Below, piece after piece: positions 31,824 to 42,153 of a stretch of 64,000 nucleotides of DNA. The translations under genes were made by a program, and so were the position numbers. The first letter of the stretch is position 1, and the number at the start of each line of letters is the position of its first letter. The DNA is from Allobosea sp. (GTDB lineage: Bacteria > Pseudomonadota > Alphaproteobacteria > Rhizobiales > Beijerinckiaceae), in contig JAAEQB010000076.1 of assembly GCA_024231975.1 (NCBI GenBank), forward strand, positions 1 through 64,000, given 5' to 3'. The notes beneath the pieces are model-generated. The model saw only the letters and a program-made list of their open reading frames with translations, had not been told where the DNA came from and searched no databases.

Positions 31824-34800
31824 TCAGACCGCCTCGCGAATGCGCTCGGCCGTGGCGAGGTCGACCGAGACCATCTGGCTGACCCCGCGCTCGGCCATGG
31901 TGACGCCGAACAGCCGATCCATGCGCGCCATGGTGATCGGGTTGTGGGTGATCAGGATGAAACGCGTCGAGGTGTTGCGCGCCATCTCCTCGAGCAGGTC
32001 GCAATAGCGCTCGACATTGGCATCATCGAGCGGTGCGTCGACCTCGTCGAGCACGCAGATCGGCGAGGGGTTGGTCAGGAACACCGCGAAGATCAGCGCC
32101 GTCGCGGTCAGCGCCTGCTCGCCGCCGGAGAGCAGTGTCATCACCTGCGGCTTTTTGCCCGGGGGGCGCGCGATGATTTCGAGCCCGGCTTCGAGCGGGT
32201 CCTCCGAATCGACCAGGGTCAGGTCGGCCGTGCCACCGCCGAACAGCACCCCGAACAGATGCTGGAAATGGCCGTTGACGATCTCGAATGCGGCAAGAAG
32301 CCGCTCCCTTCCTTCGCGGTTGAGCGCTCCGATCGCCTGGCGCAGGCGCCGGATCGCCTCGGTCAGGTCGTCGCGCTCGGTGGCGAGGCCGCTGCGCTTG
32401 CCCTGGACCTCGGTGAGTTCGTCGTCGGCGCGCAGGTTGACGGCGCCCAGTCGCTCGCGTTCGGCCTTGAGCCCGCCGAGCCGGCGCTCGACATCTTCCG
32501 CATCCGGCGGCGTGTCGCCGATTTTCAGTCCGGCGAGCTGGTGCAGGCCGGCGACCTCGGTCTCCAGCCCATCGACGATCTGGCGCACGACATCGGCAAG
32601 GCGCTGGCGCGCCGCTTCCAACCTTGCCTCGGCGCTCGCGCGAGCCTCGCGGGTCGCCGACAACGCTTCCAGCGCCGCGCGCGCCTGCCGGTCGGCCTCC
32701 GCCTGCGCCACTTCGCCGGTCGCGAGCTTGTCGGCTGCCTCGCGGCGGTTGGCCTCGGCCGTCTCGATCTCGGCCAGCAACCGCCGGCGCTCGACCAGAA
32801 AGGTGTCGGGCGCCTCCAGGAGGGCCTTGTGCTCGGCGGTCGTCGTCTCGATTCGCCCGCGGGTATCGGCAGCGCTCTGCTCGCTTGTCGCCGCCCGCTC
32901 GCGCCAGGCACGCAGATCCCCGGCGATCGCCTCGCGCCGGCGGCTGCGCAATTCGGCTTCGCGCCCTTGCGTCTGTACCCGCGCCCGCGCTTCGGAGGCT
33001 GCGGCGCGTCGTTCGCCCAGTTCGGCCCGGGCGGCGAGCAGGGCGCTTTCCAGTTCGGGCGCCGGGGCGAGGCCGGCAAGGTCCTGATTCGCCGCTTCAA
33101 CCTGCGCCTGCGCGTCGGCGATGTTCTGGCCGAGCCGGCCAATCGCCTCGGTCAGGGCCGAACGGCGGGCTGCCGTCTCTCCCGCCTTGCGCTCGGCCTG
33201 GGCCAGCCGCTCGCGTGCGTGGTCGAGATTGCGCCTGGCCTCGCGGGCCGTCTCCAGCGCCTTGGTCTCGGATTGCGCGGCAGCCTTGGTGCGCTCGCTC
33301 GCCTGGTCGAGACCGTCGCGCGCCGCTTCGGAGGCTTCGCGCGCTCCTTGCGCCTCGCGTTCGAGATCGCCGAGCCGGTTCTTCTCGGCGAGCCGGCGGG
33401 CGGCAGGCGAGGGCGCCTCAGCCGCGCTGGTGAAGCCGTCCCAGCGCCAGGTGTCGCCCTCGCGCGAGACCAGCCGCTGGCCCGGCAGCAGCTGTGGCCG
33501 CAGGGTGGCACCATCTGCCCGCGCGACGACGCCGACCTGGCGCAGGCGCCGGGCGAGTGCTGCCGGCCCGCGCACATGCTTGGCGAGCAGCTCGACGCCC
33601 TCTGGAAGGGCAGGGTCGCTCTCGCCGCTGCCGCTCTCGGACCAGTGCGCCGGCGCAGCTGGATCGGCTGAGGCGTCGAGATCGTCGCCCAGTGCTGCAC
33701 CGAGCGCCGTCTCATAACCCTTGGCTGCTGCGATCGAATCGAGCACGGCGGGCCAGCGCCCGCCCGCTGCCGGGGCGAGCAGCTTCTGCAAGGTGCGGAC
33801 TTCGGTTTCGAGGCGCTGCGCCTTGCGATCGGCTTCCGCGACCGGGCCACGCAAGCGTGCTTCGTCCTCGCGAGCGGCGGCGAGGGCGCTGCGCGCTCCG
33901 CCGGCTGCTCCGTCGGCACTCTGCATCGCCGCTTCCGCCGTCGCGACCGTCGTGCGCAAGCCGTCGAGCGAGGCGGCGGTGCCGTCGGCGTCGAGGGCAG
34001 CCTGGTCGCGCTGCAGCCGCTCGCGCTCTGCCGCGTGGCGGGTCTCGCGTTCCCTGGCCTCGCGCAGGGCCCGTTCGAGCGCACCGCGTCGGGCGGTCAA
34101 TTCGGACAGCCTCGCCTGCACCGCCGCATGCTCGGCTTCGGCGGCCGTCAGCGCCTTCTCCGCCTCGGCCAGCTCGGTCGCCGCAGCCTTGCTGCCGCCG
34201 GCCGCAGTCTCGGCTTCCAGCCGCAGGCTCTCATCCTCGGCCATCAGTCGCGACAGGCTGTCGCTGGCATCCTTGCCGAGGTTCTCCTGGCGGACGAGAT
34301 CGCCCTGCAATTCGGCGAGCCGCTTCGCCAATTCCTCCGTGCGCTGTTTGGCGCGCCGGTTCTCGGCCTCGATCTCGTCGAGGCCGCGCTTCAAGCGCAC
34401 GAGTGCCGCCGCCGCGGCGGCCTCGCTTTCGCGTAGTGCCGGCAGCGCATGCGCCGCGATCGCCTGCAGCCGTGCCGCTTCCGCCTGAATGCCGGTCTTG
34501 TCGGCGACTTCGCGCACGGCCGCTTCGAGGGCGCGTTCGGCTGCCGCTTCCTGCATGCGCGCCTCGTGATGGGCGATCAGCGCCAGCACCGCCTCGGCCT
34601 TGCGGATGTCCGATGCAAGATTGCGATAGCGCGTCGCCTGGCGCGCCTGGCGCTGCAACGCCTCGACCTGCCCGTCGATCTCGGCGAGCACGTCCTCCAG
34701 CCGGTTGAGATTGTCCTCGGCGCCCTTCAGGCGCAGCTCCGCCTCGTGCCGGCGGCTGTGCAGCCCGGCGATGCCGGCGGCGTCCTCGAGGATGCGCCGG

Positions 34801-35279
34801 CGCGATTGCGGCTTGGCCGAGATGATCTCGCTGATCTGGCCCTGGCGCACCAGCGCCGGCGAGCGCGCGCCGGTCGCGGCGTCGGCGAAGAGGAGCTGCA
34901 CGTCGCGGGCGCGCACCTCCTTGCCGTTGATCCGGTAGGTCGAACCTTCCTCGCGCTCGATCCGGCGCGTCACTTCCAGCACCTCCGCCTCGTTGAAAGC
35001 GGCGGGCGCCTTGCGGTCGCTGTTGTCGAGTGTAAGGGCGACCTCGGCCATGTTGCGGGCCGGGCGCTCGGACGAGCCGCCGAAGATGACGTCGTCCATC
35101 CCCGAGCCGCGCATGTTCTTGAACGAGCTTTCGCCCATCACCCAGCGCAGGGCTTCGACGAGATTGGACTTGCCGCAGCCATTGGGGCCGACGACGCCGG
35201 TCAGCCCCGGCTCGATCTGGAATTCGGTCGGCTCGACGAAGGTCTTGAAGCCGGCGAGCTTGAGGCGCGTCAGATGCAT
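31824..35279 (-). CDS. smc: Chromosome segregation protein SMC
   Basis: 1151 residues, full length. The N-terminal ATPase half has the Walker A GPNGCGKSN. Two long coiled coils flank a hinge domain at about 500-640. The C-terminal half has the signature LLSGGEQALTATAL and the Walker B VLDEVDAPLDDANVERY. SMC loads at origin-proximal sites with ScpA/ScpB and organises the chromosome. The start MHLTRLKLAGFKTFVEPT is canonical. Upstream on the same strand is a DsbA-like gene and then a DUF721 gene, the order usual in Hyphomicrobiales. Confidence 0.98.
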   Translation of the reverse strand: MHLTRLKLAGFKTFVEPTEFQIEPGLTGVVGPNGCGKSNLVEALRWVMGESSFKNMRGSGMDDVIFGGSSERPARNMAEVALTLDNSDRKAPAAFNEAEVLEVTRRIEREEGSTYRINGKEVRARDVQLLFADAATGARSPALVRQGQISEIISAKPQSRRRILEDAAGIAGLHSRRHEAELRLKGAEDNLNRLEDVLAEIDGQVEALQRQARQATRYRNLASDIRKAEAVLALIAHHEARMQEAAAERALEAAVREVADKTGIQAEAARLQAIAAHALPALRESEAAAAAALVRLKRGLDEIEAENRRAKQRTEELAKRLAELQGDLVRQENLGKDASDSLSRLMAEDESLRLEAETAAGGSKAAATELAEAEKALTAAEAEHAAVQARLSELTARRGALERALREARERETRHAAERERLQRDQAALDADGTAASLDGLRTTVATAEAAMQSADGAAGGARSALAAAREDEARLRGPVAEADRKAQRLETEVRTLQKLLAPAAGGRWPAVLDSIAAAKGYETALGAALGDDLDASADPAAPAHWSESGSGESDPALPEGVELLAKHVRGPAALARRLRQVGVVARADGATLRPQLLPGQRLVSREGDTWRWDGFTSAAEAPSPAARRLAEKNRLGDLEREAQGAREASEAARDGLDQASERTKAAAQSETKALETAREARRNLDHARERLAQAERKAGETAARRSALTEAIGRLGQNIADAQAQVEAANQDLAGLAPAPELESALLAARAELGERRAAASEARARVQTQGREAELRSRRREAIAGDLRAWRERAATSEQSAADTRGRIETTTAEHKALLEAPDTFLVERRRLLAEIETAEANRREAADKLATGEVAQAEADRQARAALEALSATREARASAEARLEAARQRLADVVRQIVDGLETEVAGLHQLAGLKIGDTPPDAEDVERRLGGLKAERERLGAVNLRADDELTEVQGKRSGLATERDDLTEAIRRLRQAIGALNREGRERLLAAFEIVNGHFQHLFGVLFGGGTADLTLVDSEDPLEAGLEIIARPPGKKPQVMTLLSGGEQALTATALIFAVFLTNPSPICVLDEVDAPLDDANVERYCDLLEEMARNTSTRFILITHNPITMARMDRLFGVTMAERGVSQMVSVDLATAERIREAV

Positions 35280-35306
35280 CGACGCGCCTTCAGGCTGCCG
35301 GACCGC

Positions 35307-35927
35307 TCAGCTGCCGAGCAGCGGCTCGAGGATCTTGTCGAATTCGGCGAGGCTGAGTGCACCGGAGCGCTTCTGCCCGTTGATGAAGAAGGTCGGGGTG
35401 GAGTCCACGCCAGCCTTGGCCCCACCTTCCTTAACCTGCGTGACAGCGTCGTAAATGTCCTGGCGTTTCAGGCAGGCCTCGAAAGATTCCTGTGTGAAAC
35501 CGGCCTGCTTGACCAGGTTCGAGAGCGCATCGACCGGCTTCTCGGTGAAAGCCCAGTTGCGCTGCTGCGCGAACAGCAGATCGGTCAGCGGGTAATATTT
35601 GTCGGTGCCGTTGCAGCGCGCCAGCATGAAGCCGGCGGTGGCGAGCGGATCGAGCGGGAATTCGCGCAGCACGAAGCGCACCTTGCCGGTGTCGATGTAC
35701 TTCGCCTTCAGCGCCGGCCAGGTCTCCTTGTGGAAATTGGCGCAGTGGCTGCAGGTCAGCGAGGCGTATTCGATGATCGAGACCTTGGCGTCGGGGTTGC
35801 CGAGCCAGACATCGCCGAGCGGGTTGGCGACGCCGGGAAGCGTCTGGGCCGAAGCGCCCTGGCTGGCGAGAAGCGGCGAGAGGGCCAAGGCGGCGGAGCC
35901 GATCAACACCTGGCGGCGGCTGGTCAT
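35307..35927 (-). CDS. DsbA-family periplasmic thioredoxin-like protein
   Basis: 206 residues: a twin-arginine-like start (MTSRRQVLIGSAALALSPLL) and signal peptide ending GASAQ, then a thioredoxin fold with a helical insert. The active site is CSHC in YASLTCSHCANFH, and the cis-proline loop is STPTFFINGQ. It would oxidise or isomerise disulfides in the periplasm. The lone RR before the hydrophobic stretch may direct it to Tat. It lies 27 bases upstream of smc and is probably co-transcribed. AGGGA precedes ATG 35927. Confidence 0.92.
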   Translation of the reverse strand: MTSRRQVLIGSAALALSPLLASQGASAQTLPGVANPLGDVWLGNPDAKVSIIEYASLTCSHCANFHKETWPALKAKYIDTGKVRFVLREFPLDPLATAGFMLARCNGTDKYYPLTDLLFAQQRNWAFTEKPVDALSNLVKQAGFTQESFEACLKRQDIYDAVTQVKEGGAKAGVDSTPTFFINGQKRSGALSLAEFDKILEPLLGS

Positions 35928-36009
35928 GCGGAAATCCCTATGGCGAGTTGGTCGCTGCGGACCATAGTCACCAGCAGGATTGTGGCAAGATCGGTTCGCT
36001 GCATCCCGC

Positions 36010-36507
36010 TCACGAAGCCGTGTCGTCGCCCGCAACCTGGCGACGCTGCGCAATGCCACGACCGAGCCGTGCCAGCGCCTCGCGTAGTTCGGGGCTCTCC
36101 ACGACTGCGACCTGCTTCTCGATCCGTGTCAGCGCGGCCGGATCCGGCGGCGGGGCGGGCCTGGGCGCTGCAGGCAGCGTGACCGGCCCCTGCTTCAGCA
36201 CCAGCTTGCCGACGGCGCGCCAGCCGAGATGGCTGTTGACGCGTTCCAGCACGAGCGGGCCGAGGTGCTGCATCTCCAGCGCGAAGGCGCCTTCGACGCG
36301 CACGACCAGCGTCGCCGGATCCGAAAGTTCTCCCGGCGCGCCGCGCCGCCGTGGCCAGTCGATCTTGAGGGGCCGGCAGCGCTCCGCCAGCCGCTCGCCG
36401 ACGATCTCCGGCCAGAAGGCGACGACCGAGCGGCCCGCAAAGCCTTGCGCGGCGAGCGCAGGCGCGAGGCAGTCGTCGATCAGTTCGGCGAGAGGTTTGG
36501 CGGGCAT
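36010..36507 (-). CDS. DUF721 / DciA-like protein
   Basis: 165 residues. The N-terminal DUF721 part is clear: LAELIDDCLAPALAAQGF, VVAFWPEIVGERLAERCRP and the strand VVRVEGAFALEMQHLGPLVL. The tail is low-complexity Pro/Ala then a charged helix. Members of this family (DciA) load the replicative helicase in many bacteria. That role here is inferred. It lies upstream of dsbA and smc on the same strand and next to the divergent mutY region, a conserved neighbourhood. Confidence 0.85.
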   Translation of the reverse strand: MPAKPLAELIDDCLAPALAAQGFAGRSVVAFWPEIVGERLAERCRPLKIDWPRRRGAPGELSDPATLVVRVEGAFALEMQHLGPLVLERVNSHLGWRAVGKLVLKQGPVTLPAAPRPAPPPDPAALTRIEKQVAVVESPELREALARLGRGIAQRRQVAGDDTAS

Positions 36508-36546
36508 GGGCTATTTTGCGACGGGAGCCATCTGGCGGCAAGCAGA

Positions 36547-37104
36547 TCAGCCGGCCGCCCTGTGGGCGCGCCATTCTGCTGCGGTGATCTCCCAGATTTC
36601 CGCCGGATGTTCGCCGGAGACGAAGCTGTGGGTCTCGACACCGACCATGCGCATGCCGCTGCTCTGCGAAATCCGGCGCGAAGCGATGTTTTCCACCGCT
36701 TTCGGTGCCCGCAACAGATCGCGCCCGAGCTCCTCGAACCAGAAATCGGTGACGGCGACGACCGCCTCGCTCATCAGGCCCTGGCCACGCCATTCGGGCG
36801 CGATCCAGAAGCCGCGATTGTTCTTCTCCCCCACCAGCAGGCTGATCACGCCGATCAGACGCCCGGGCTCGGTCTTCGGGCGCAGGCTCCAATGCCATTC
36901 CTTGCCTGCGGCCATGCCGGGCAAAGCGACACCGCGCAGGAAGCTCTCGGCGCCATCGGGCGGATAGGGCCAGGGGATGTGGCTGGCGAGGAAGCGCACG
37001 ATTTCCCATTGCGGAAAAACCGCCTGGATCGCCGGCGCGTCGCCGAGCGTCAGCGGCTCGAGCAGCAATCTCTGAGTTTCGAGGCGGGGAACGACGTTGG
37101 CCAT
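36547..37104 (-). CDS. RimJ/RimL-type GNAT acetyltransferase
   Basis: 185 residues from ATG 37104 (MANVVPRLETQRLLLEPL); a TTG at 37125 would add seven residues. The acetyl-CoA loop is WIAPEWRGQGLMSEAVVAV, followed by AVENIASRRISQSSGMRMVG, the family's second half. It transfers acetyl to an unknown amine. It stands between the DUF721 and DUF4336 genes, a position that looks accessory in this otherwise conserved smc-mutY block. Confidence 0.88.
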   Translation of the reverse strand: MANVVPRLETQRLLLEPLTLGDAPAIQAVFPQWEIVRFLASHIPWPYPPDGAESFLRGVALPGMAAGKEWHWSLRPKTEPGRLIGVISLLVGEKNNRGFWIAPEWRGQGLMSEAVVAVTDFWFEELGRDLLRAPKAVENIASRRISQSSGMRMVGVETHSFVSGEHPAEIWEITAAEWRAHRAAG

Positions 37105-37129
37105 GACCGACAGGATTATCCGCAATTGC

Positions 37130-37828
37130 TCAGCCGGTCAGCCAGCGAAATGCCCGCTTCAGGAAGGCACGGCCATCGGTTCGGACCGGAGTTCCGTGCG
37201 CCATCAGTACCTTCTCGGCAGGCCATGATAACAGCCGCTCGGTAGTTGCTCGTGCCGCCTTCCTGTCGGTGAAGGCGAGGCGGAACTTCCTCGGCACGGA
37301 GGGTTCTGAAGCGAGCATCAGGTCCCATTTCGCGATGAGCGCGCGCCAGCCGCTGAACCAGCGCGGCGGAAACTGCTGCAGCAGATCGGTGAACAGCACC
37401 GTGCCGCTCCTGGCATGAAAGAAGACGACCTCGGTCGTGATCGCATTGCCAGCCATGACGACATGGGCGATCTCGTTCGTCCAGGGCAGGATCGCCTCAT
37501 CGCTGACCTCGGCATCGAAGGCGAGATCCTTGCGCTTCTGCTGCAATCCGGGCGCGGCATAGAGGCGAGCCTCGGGATAGGCCTGCTTCCAGCTCGCGAT
37601 GAACAGATCGTGCAGGGAGTTGGGCGCGACGAGATGGCGGACGGAGCCGAGCGATGCGAGCTCCGTCTTGAGCTCGTCGCTCAGCGCGACCGGCGACCAG
37701 ACGAACAGCTCTCCGTCAGCGAGGCGGATCACGGCCATGCGTGTCGGGTAGTTGAAACCGAGTGCCGCCGTCACTTGCGGCCCGCTCGCGATCCAGATTT
37801 CGGGGCCGAACTCTTCCAGCATCGCCAT
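37130..37828 (-). CDS. DUF4336 family protein
   Basis: 232 residues from ATG 37828; other in-frame ATG codons at 37822 and 37924 are possible. The conserved start is EEFGPEIWIASGP, followed by YPTRMAVIRLADGELFVWSP, VRHLVAPNSLHDLFIASW and VVFFHARSGTVLFTDLLQQF. The fold looks like a reduced metallo-beta-lactamase, but the usual HxHxDH motif is missing. The catalytic activity is therefore doubtful and the role unknown. It is divergent from mutY, which begins 168 bases away. Confidence 0.85.
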   Translation of the reverse strand: MAMLEEFGPEIWIASGPQVTAALGFNYPTRMAVIRLADGELFVWSPVALSDELKTELASLGSVRHLVAPNSLHDLFIASWKQAYPEARLYAAPGLQQKRKDLAFDAEVSDEAILPWTNEIAHVVMAGNAITTEVVFFHARSGTVLFTDLLQQFPPRWFSGWRALIAKWDLMLASEPSVPRKFRLAFTDRKAARATTERLLSWPAEKVLMAHGTPVRTDGRAFLKRAFRWLTG

Positions 37829-37996
37829 CACGACAGCACCGCCTTGTCCTGCTTTGTGAAAACTCCCGCCGATTGCGAACATTTGTGTGACGGCTCCCGC
37901 GCCAGGCAACGGCATTGTGGTCATGGTGCTCCTGCACGCATCGCAGTGACCTCTGGTGCCTTTGCCTGTCCCGCTCGACGCATTACACCGGACATC

Positions 37997-39063
<1,067 letters not shown>

Positions 39064-39067
<4 letters not shown>

Positions 39068-40269
39068 GCCGCCGCCAGCTGTGCCCGGATCTCGCCGCGC
39101 AGGGCGTCGAGCAGCAGCGCTTTCCCGTCGCGCTCGACATGCCAGAAGGTCCAGCCATTGCAGGCGGGAAGACCCTGCGCCAGCGCGCCGACCTTGTGGA
39201 TCGAGCCGACGGCCGGGCCGAGCACCAGCGTGCCGTCGGCGCGGATCGTCGCGCTATGGCGGCGCTTCTCGTCGAAGACGCGCTCGCCCGCCTTGACCAG
39301 CCCGGCCTCGACCAGGCTGAGGAAGGGCACGCGCGGCTCGCTGCGCTTTGATGGAGCGGTGGAAAAGGCTTCCGGCGGCAGCGGCTGCACCGCGGCGATG
39401 CGCTCGCGCGCCGCCTTGGCGTAAACCTGCTCGCGCTCGATGCCGATGAAATGCCGGCCGAGCGCCTTGGCGACGGCGCCGGTCGTGCCGGTGCCGAAGA
39501 AGGGGTCGAGCACGACGTCGCCGGGATTGCTGGCCGAGAGCAGCACGCGGGCGAGCAGCGATTCGGGCTTCTGGGTCGGGTGGACCTTGGCGCCCTTCTC
39601 GTCCTTCAGGCGCTCCTCGCCGGTGCAGAGCGGCAGATACCAGTCCGAGCGCATCTGCAGGTCGTCATTGCCGCCCTTCAGCGCCTCGTAATGGAAGGTG
39701 TATTTGGAAGACTCGCCGCGCGCCGCCCAGATCAGCGTCTCATGCGCATTGGTGAAGCGCCGGCCGCGGAAGTTCGGCATCGGGTTGGCTTTGCGCCAGA
39801 CGATGTCGTTCAGCATCCAGAAGCCGAGATCCTGCAGGATCGAGCCGACGCGGAAGATGTTGTGGTAGGAGCCGATCACCCAGAGCGCGCCGTCCGGCTT
39901 CAGCGCCCGGCGGCATGCCGAGAGCCAGGCGCGGGTGAAGGCGTCGTAATCGGCGAAGGAGGCGAACTTGTCCCAGTCATCATCGACGGCGTCGACGAGG
40001 CTGTCGTCGGGCCGGCGCAGGTCGCCGCCGAGCTGGAGGTTATAGGGCGGGTCGGCGAAGACGAGGTCGACGCTGCCGGGCGGCAGGGCCTCGATCGCTG
40101 CGACGCAATCGCCGACGATCACCTGGTCGAGCGGAAGCTCGCGAGGCGGGAGGATCTGAGAGGGAAGAAGGCTCTTGGCCTTCATCCGGGCCCCCAGCGC
40201 GGGCCGTCCGGTACGCGAAACCTGAATCCGGACGGGAGCGCTGGCGGTCCCGGTACGCGAGGTACTCAT
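39064..40269 (-). CDS. ccrM: CcrM-type adenine-N6 DNA methyltransferase (GANTC)
   Basis: 401 residues from ATG 40269. Motif IV is DPPYNLQLGGDL and motif I is DPFFGTGTTGAVAKALG, the beta-class order. SLVDAVDDDWDKF and the C-terminal CcrM domain (ACNGWTFWHVE) match the cell-cycle enzyme. It methylates adenine in GANTC and controls cell-cycle genes in alphaproteobacteria. About 30 N-terminal residues are an extension; ATG codons at 40269 and near 40185 are both possible. A GAATC site lies at 40224-40228 in the 5' coding part. It is convergent with mutY. Confidence 0.96.
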
Positions 40270-40489
40270 GACGCCAAGACCGTTACGCAACTTCAACGCT
40301 CGCGATCCTGGCCGGTCAGGGTAAAGGTCGGGTTTCCAGCTTGAAAAAAATGCGTCCCATTCTGGGGCTGCAGATTTTGCCTAGCCCTTTGAATACGTTT
40401 GGAAAATCGTAATGGAGATTAAGGAAGGGTAACCGGCTTCCGCCTGCCGCTACGGCAGCTTGGGAGAAGCTCCGCCCGCCTGCGGACCG

Positions 40490-41281
40490 TCAATCGGGCA
40501 GGTCAATTTCGGCCTTCATGAAGGTCACCGCCTGCCCGGTGATCAGCACGCGCTCGCCAGCCATTTCGCAGCTGAGATGCCCGCCGCGTGCCGAGGCCTG
40601 GAACGCTTCGAGGCGGGTCTTGCCGAGCTCGCCGGCCCAGTACGGGACCAGGGTGGCATGGATCGATCCGGTGACCGGGTCTTCCGGGATGCCGGCGCTC
40701 GGCGCGAAATAGCGCGAGACGAAGTCATGGCTCTCGCCGCGAGCGGTGATGCCGAAGCAAAGGGGGGCGAGAGTCGCGATCGCCGCGGCATCGGGCACGA
40801 AAGCGCGCACCGCCTGTTCATCCGCCAGGACGGCGAAGATGTTCTCGAAATTGCGGAACAGCACCCGCGGCGGAACTGGGAAGAGCCCGGCGATTACGGG
40901 AGGCAGCGCATCGACCGGTTCCGGAGCGAAGGCCGGCAGGTCGAGCCGATAGCCATTGTCCTGCCGCGACACGCGGATCGGGCCGACGCGGGTCAGGAAT
41001 TCCATGTCGCCGGAGACGCCATGGGCGCTGGCGAGGACATGCGCGGTCGCAAGCGTGGCATGGCCGCAGAAATTGACCTCGTGCACTGGGGTGAACCAGC
41101 GCAGGTCCCAAGCACTGCCGTTCGGGCGGGCGAAGGCGGTCTCGGCGAGATTGTTCTCGTTGGCGATGGCCTGCATGGTCGGCTCGGGCAGCCAATCGTC
41201 CAGGATCAGGACCGCGGCCGGATTGCCGGCGAACACTGTGTCGGTGAACGCGTCGACCTGATGCATCGTCAAGATGGGCAT
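40490..41281 (-). CDS. PhzF family isomerase-like protein
   Basis: 263 residues from ATG 41281. VDAFTDTVFAGNPAAV begins the fold. The catalytic glutamate is in NNLAETAF. The phosphate-like loop is FCGHATLATAHVL, and the second-half motif is EDPVTGSIHATLVPYW. PhzF enzymes carry out isomerisation in phenazine synthesis, but most members, including this lone copy, have unknown substrates. No phenazine genes are nearby. It lies 16 bases behind rnhB. Confidence 0.92.
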   Translation of the reverse strand: MPILTMHQVDAFTDTVFAGNPAAVLILDDWLPEPTMQAIANENNLAETAFARPNGSAWDLRWFTPVHEVNFCGHATLATAHVLASAHGVSGDMEFLTRVGPIRVSRQDNGYRLDLPAFAPEPVDALPPVIAGLFPVPPRVLFRNFENIFAVLADEQAVRAFVPDAAAIATLAPLCFGITARGESHDFVSRYFAPSAGIPEDPVTGSIHATLVPYWAGELGKTRLEAFQASARGGHLSCEMAGERVLITGQAVTFMKAEIDLPD

Positions 41282-41297
41282 GGCGGCTCCGGCAGGC

Positions 41298-41918
41298 TCA
41301 GACAGGCGAGCGCGACCAGACACCTTTGATCGGGGCGAAGGAATAGCGATGCGCGGGGCAGGGGCCATGCGCCTTCAGCGCAGCGCGATGCGCCGCGGTC
41401 CCGTAGCCGGCATGGCCTGCGAAGCCATAGGCCGGGTAGGTCAGCGAAAGCCGCGCCATCATCCGGTCGCGCATCACCTTGGCGACGATCGAGGCCGCTG
41501 CGATCGAGGCGATTAGCCCGTCGCCGCCGATGATCGCCTCGCAGCCGCAGGCCAGCGCCGGCGGGTCGTTGCCGTCGACCAGGACGAGATCGGGCGAGAG
41601 CGGCAGCGCTCCGACTGCGCGCCGCATGGACAGCAGCGTCGCCTGCCGGATGTTGATCCTGTCGATCTCTGTCGCCGAGGCGCTGCCGACGCCGACGGCC
41701 AGCGCGCTGGCGAGGATCAGGACGCAGAGCTCTTCGCGGCGCTGGGCGCTGAGTTCCTTCGAATCGGCGAGCCCGTCTGGAATCGCTGCGGGATCGAGAA
41801 TAACGGCGGCGGCGACGACCGGGCCGGCGAGGGGGCCGCGCCCGACCTCGTCCACGCCGGCGACGCGGGCGCGCCCGGCAATCATCGCGGCCTGCTCGCG
41901 GCTGAAATCGGCGGTCAT
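41298..41918 (-). CDS. rnhB: Ribonuclease HII
   Basis: 206 residues from ATG 41918. The catalytic DE pair is in VAGVDEVGRGPLAGPVVAAAV, with the further aspartates in LVLVDGNDPP and SIVAKVMRDRMM. The C-terminal YGTAAHRAAL is a family mark. It cuts RNA in RNA-DNA hybrids and single ribonucleotides in DNA. A longer frame to 41975 has no conserved residues. Co-directional with the PhzF gene. Confidence 0.95.
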   Translation of the reverse strand: MTADFSREQAAMIAGRARVAGVDEVGRGPLAGPVVAAAVILDPAAIPDGLADSKELSAQRREELCVLILASALAVGVGSASATEIDRINIRQATLLSMRRAVGALPLSPDLVLVDGNDPPALACGCEAIIGGDGLIASIAAASIVAKVMRDRMMARLSLTYPAYGFAGHAGYGTAAHRAALKAHGPCPAHRYSFAPIKGVWSRSPV

Positions 41919-42017
41919 GGCCCCGCTATGCCAGATCGCGACGCGAAGGTCTGCGGATCGCTTGGTCGCATCCACAATTCGCTGTGCGCCCCAGTGTCAG
42001 GCTTATCGCATTCAAAG

Positions 42018-42133
42018 CCCTCATCCTGAGGAGCAGCCGGAGGCTGCGTCTCGAAGAATGTTCCAGATGGGTCCGGAGCCTCCTGGAGCATCCTTCGAGA
42101 CGGCCGCTGTGCAGCCTCCTCAGGATGAGGGCT
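42018..42133. repeat. Palindromic intergenic repeat, third family
   Basis: The outer arms CCCTCATCCTGAGGAG and CTCCTCAGGATGAGGG are perfect inverted copies. Inner arms GTCTCGAAGAATG and CATCCTTCGAGAC form a second stem. It lies between the 3' end of the radical SAM gene and rnhB, so it may act as a transcript end. Confidence 0.8.
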
Positions 42134-42153
42134 GCGAATGAGACGGGTGCTTC

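Noticed and set aside
31803..33671. 622-residue plus-strand frame
   Set aside because: Antisense of the smc C-terminal half; no recognisable domain.
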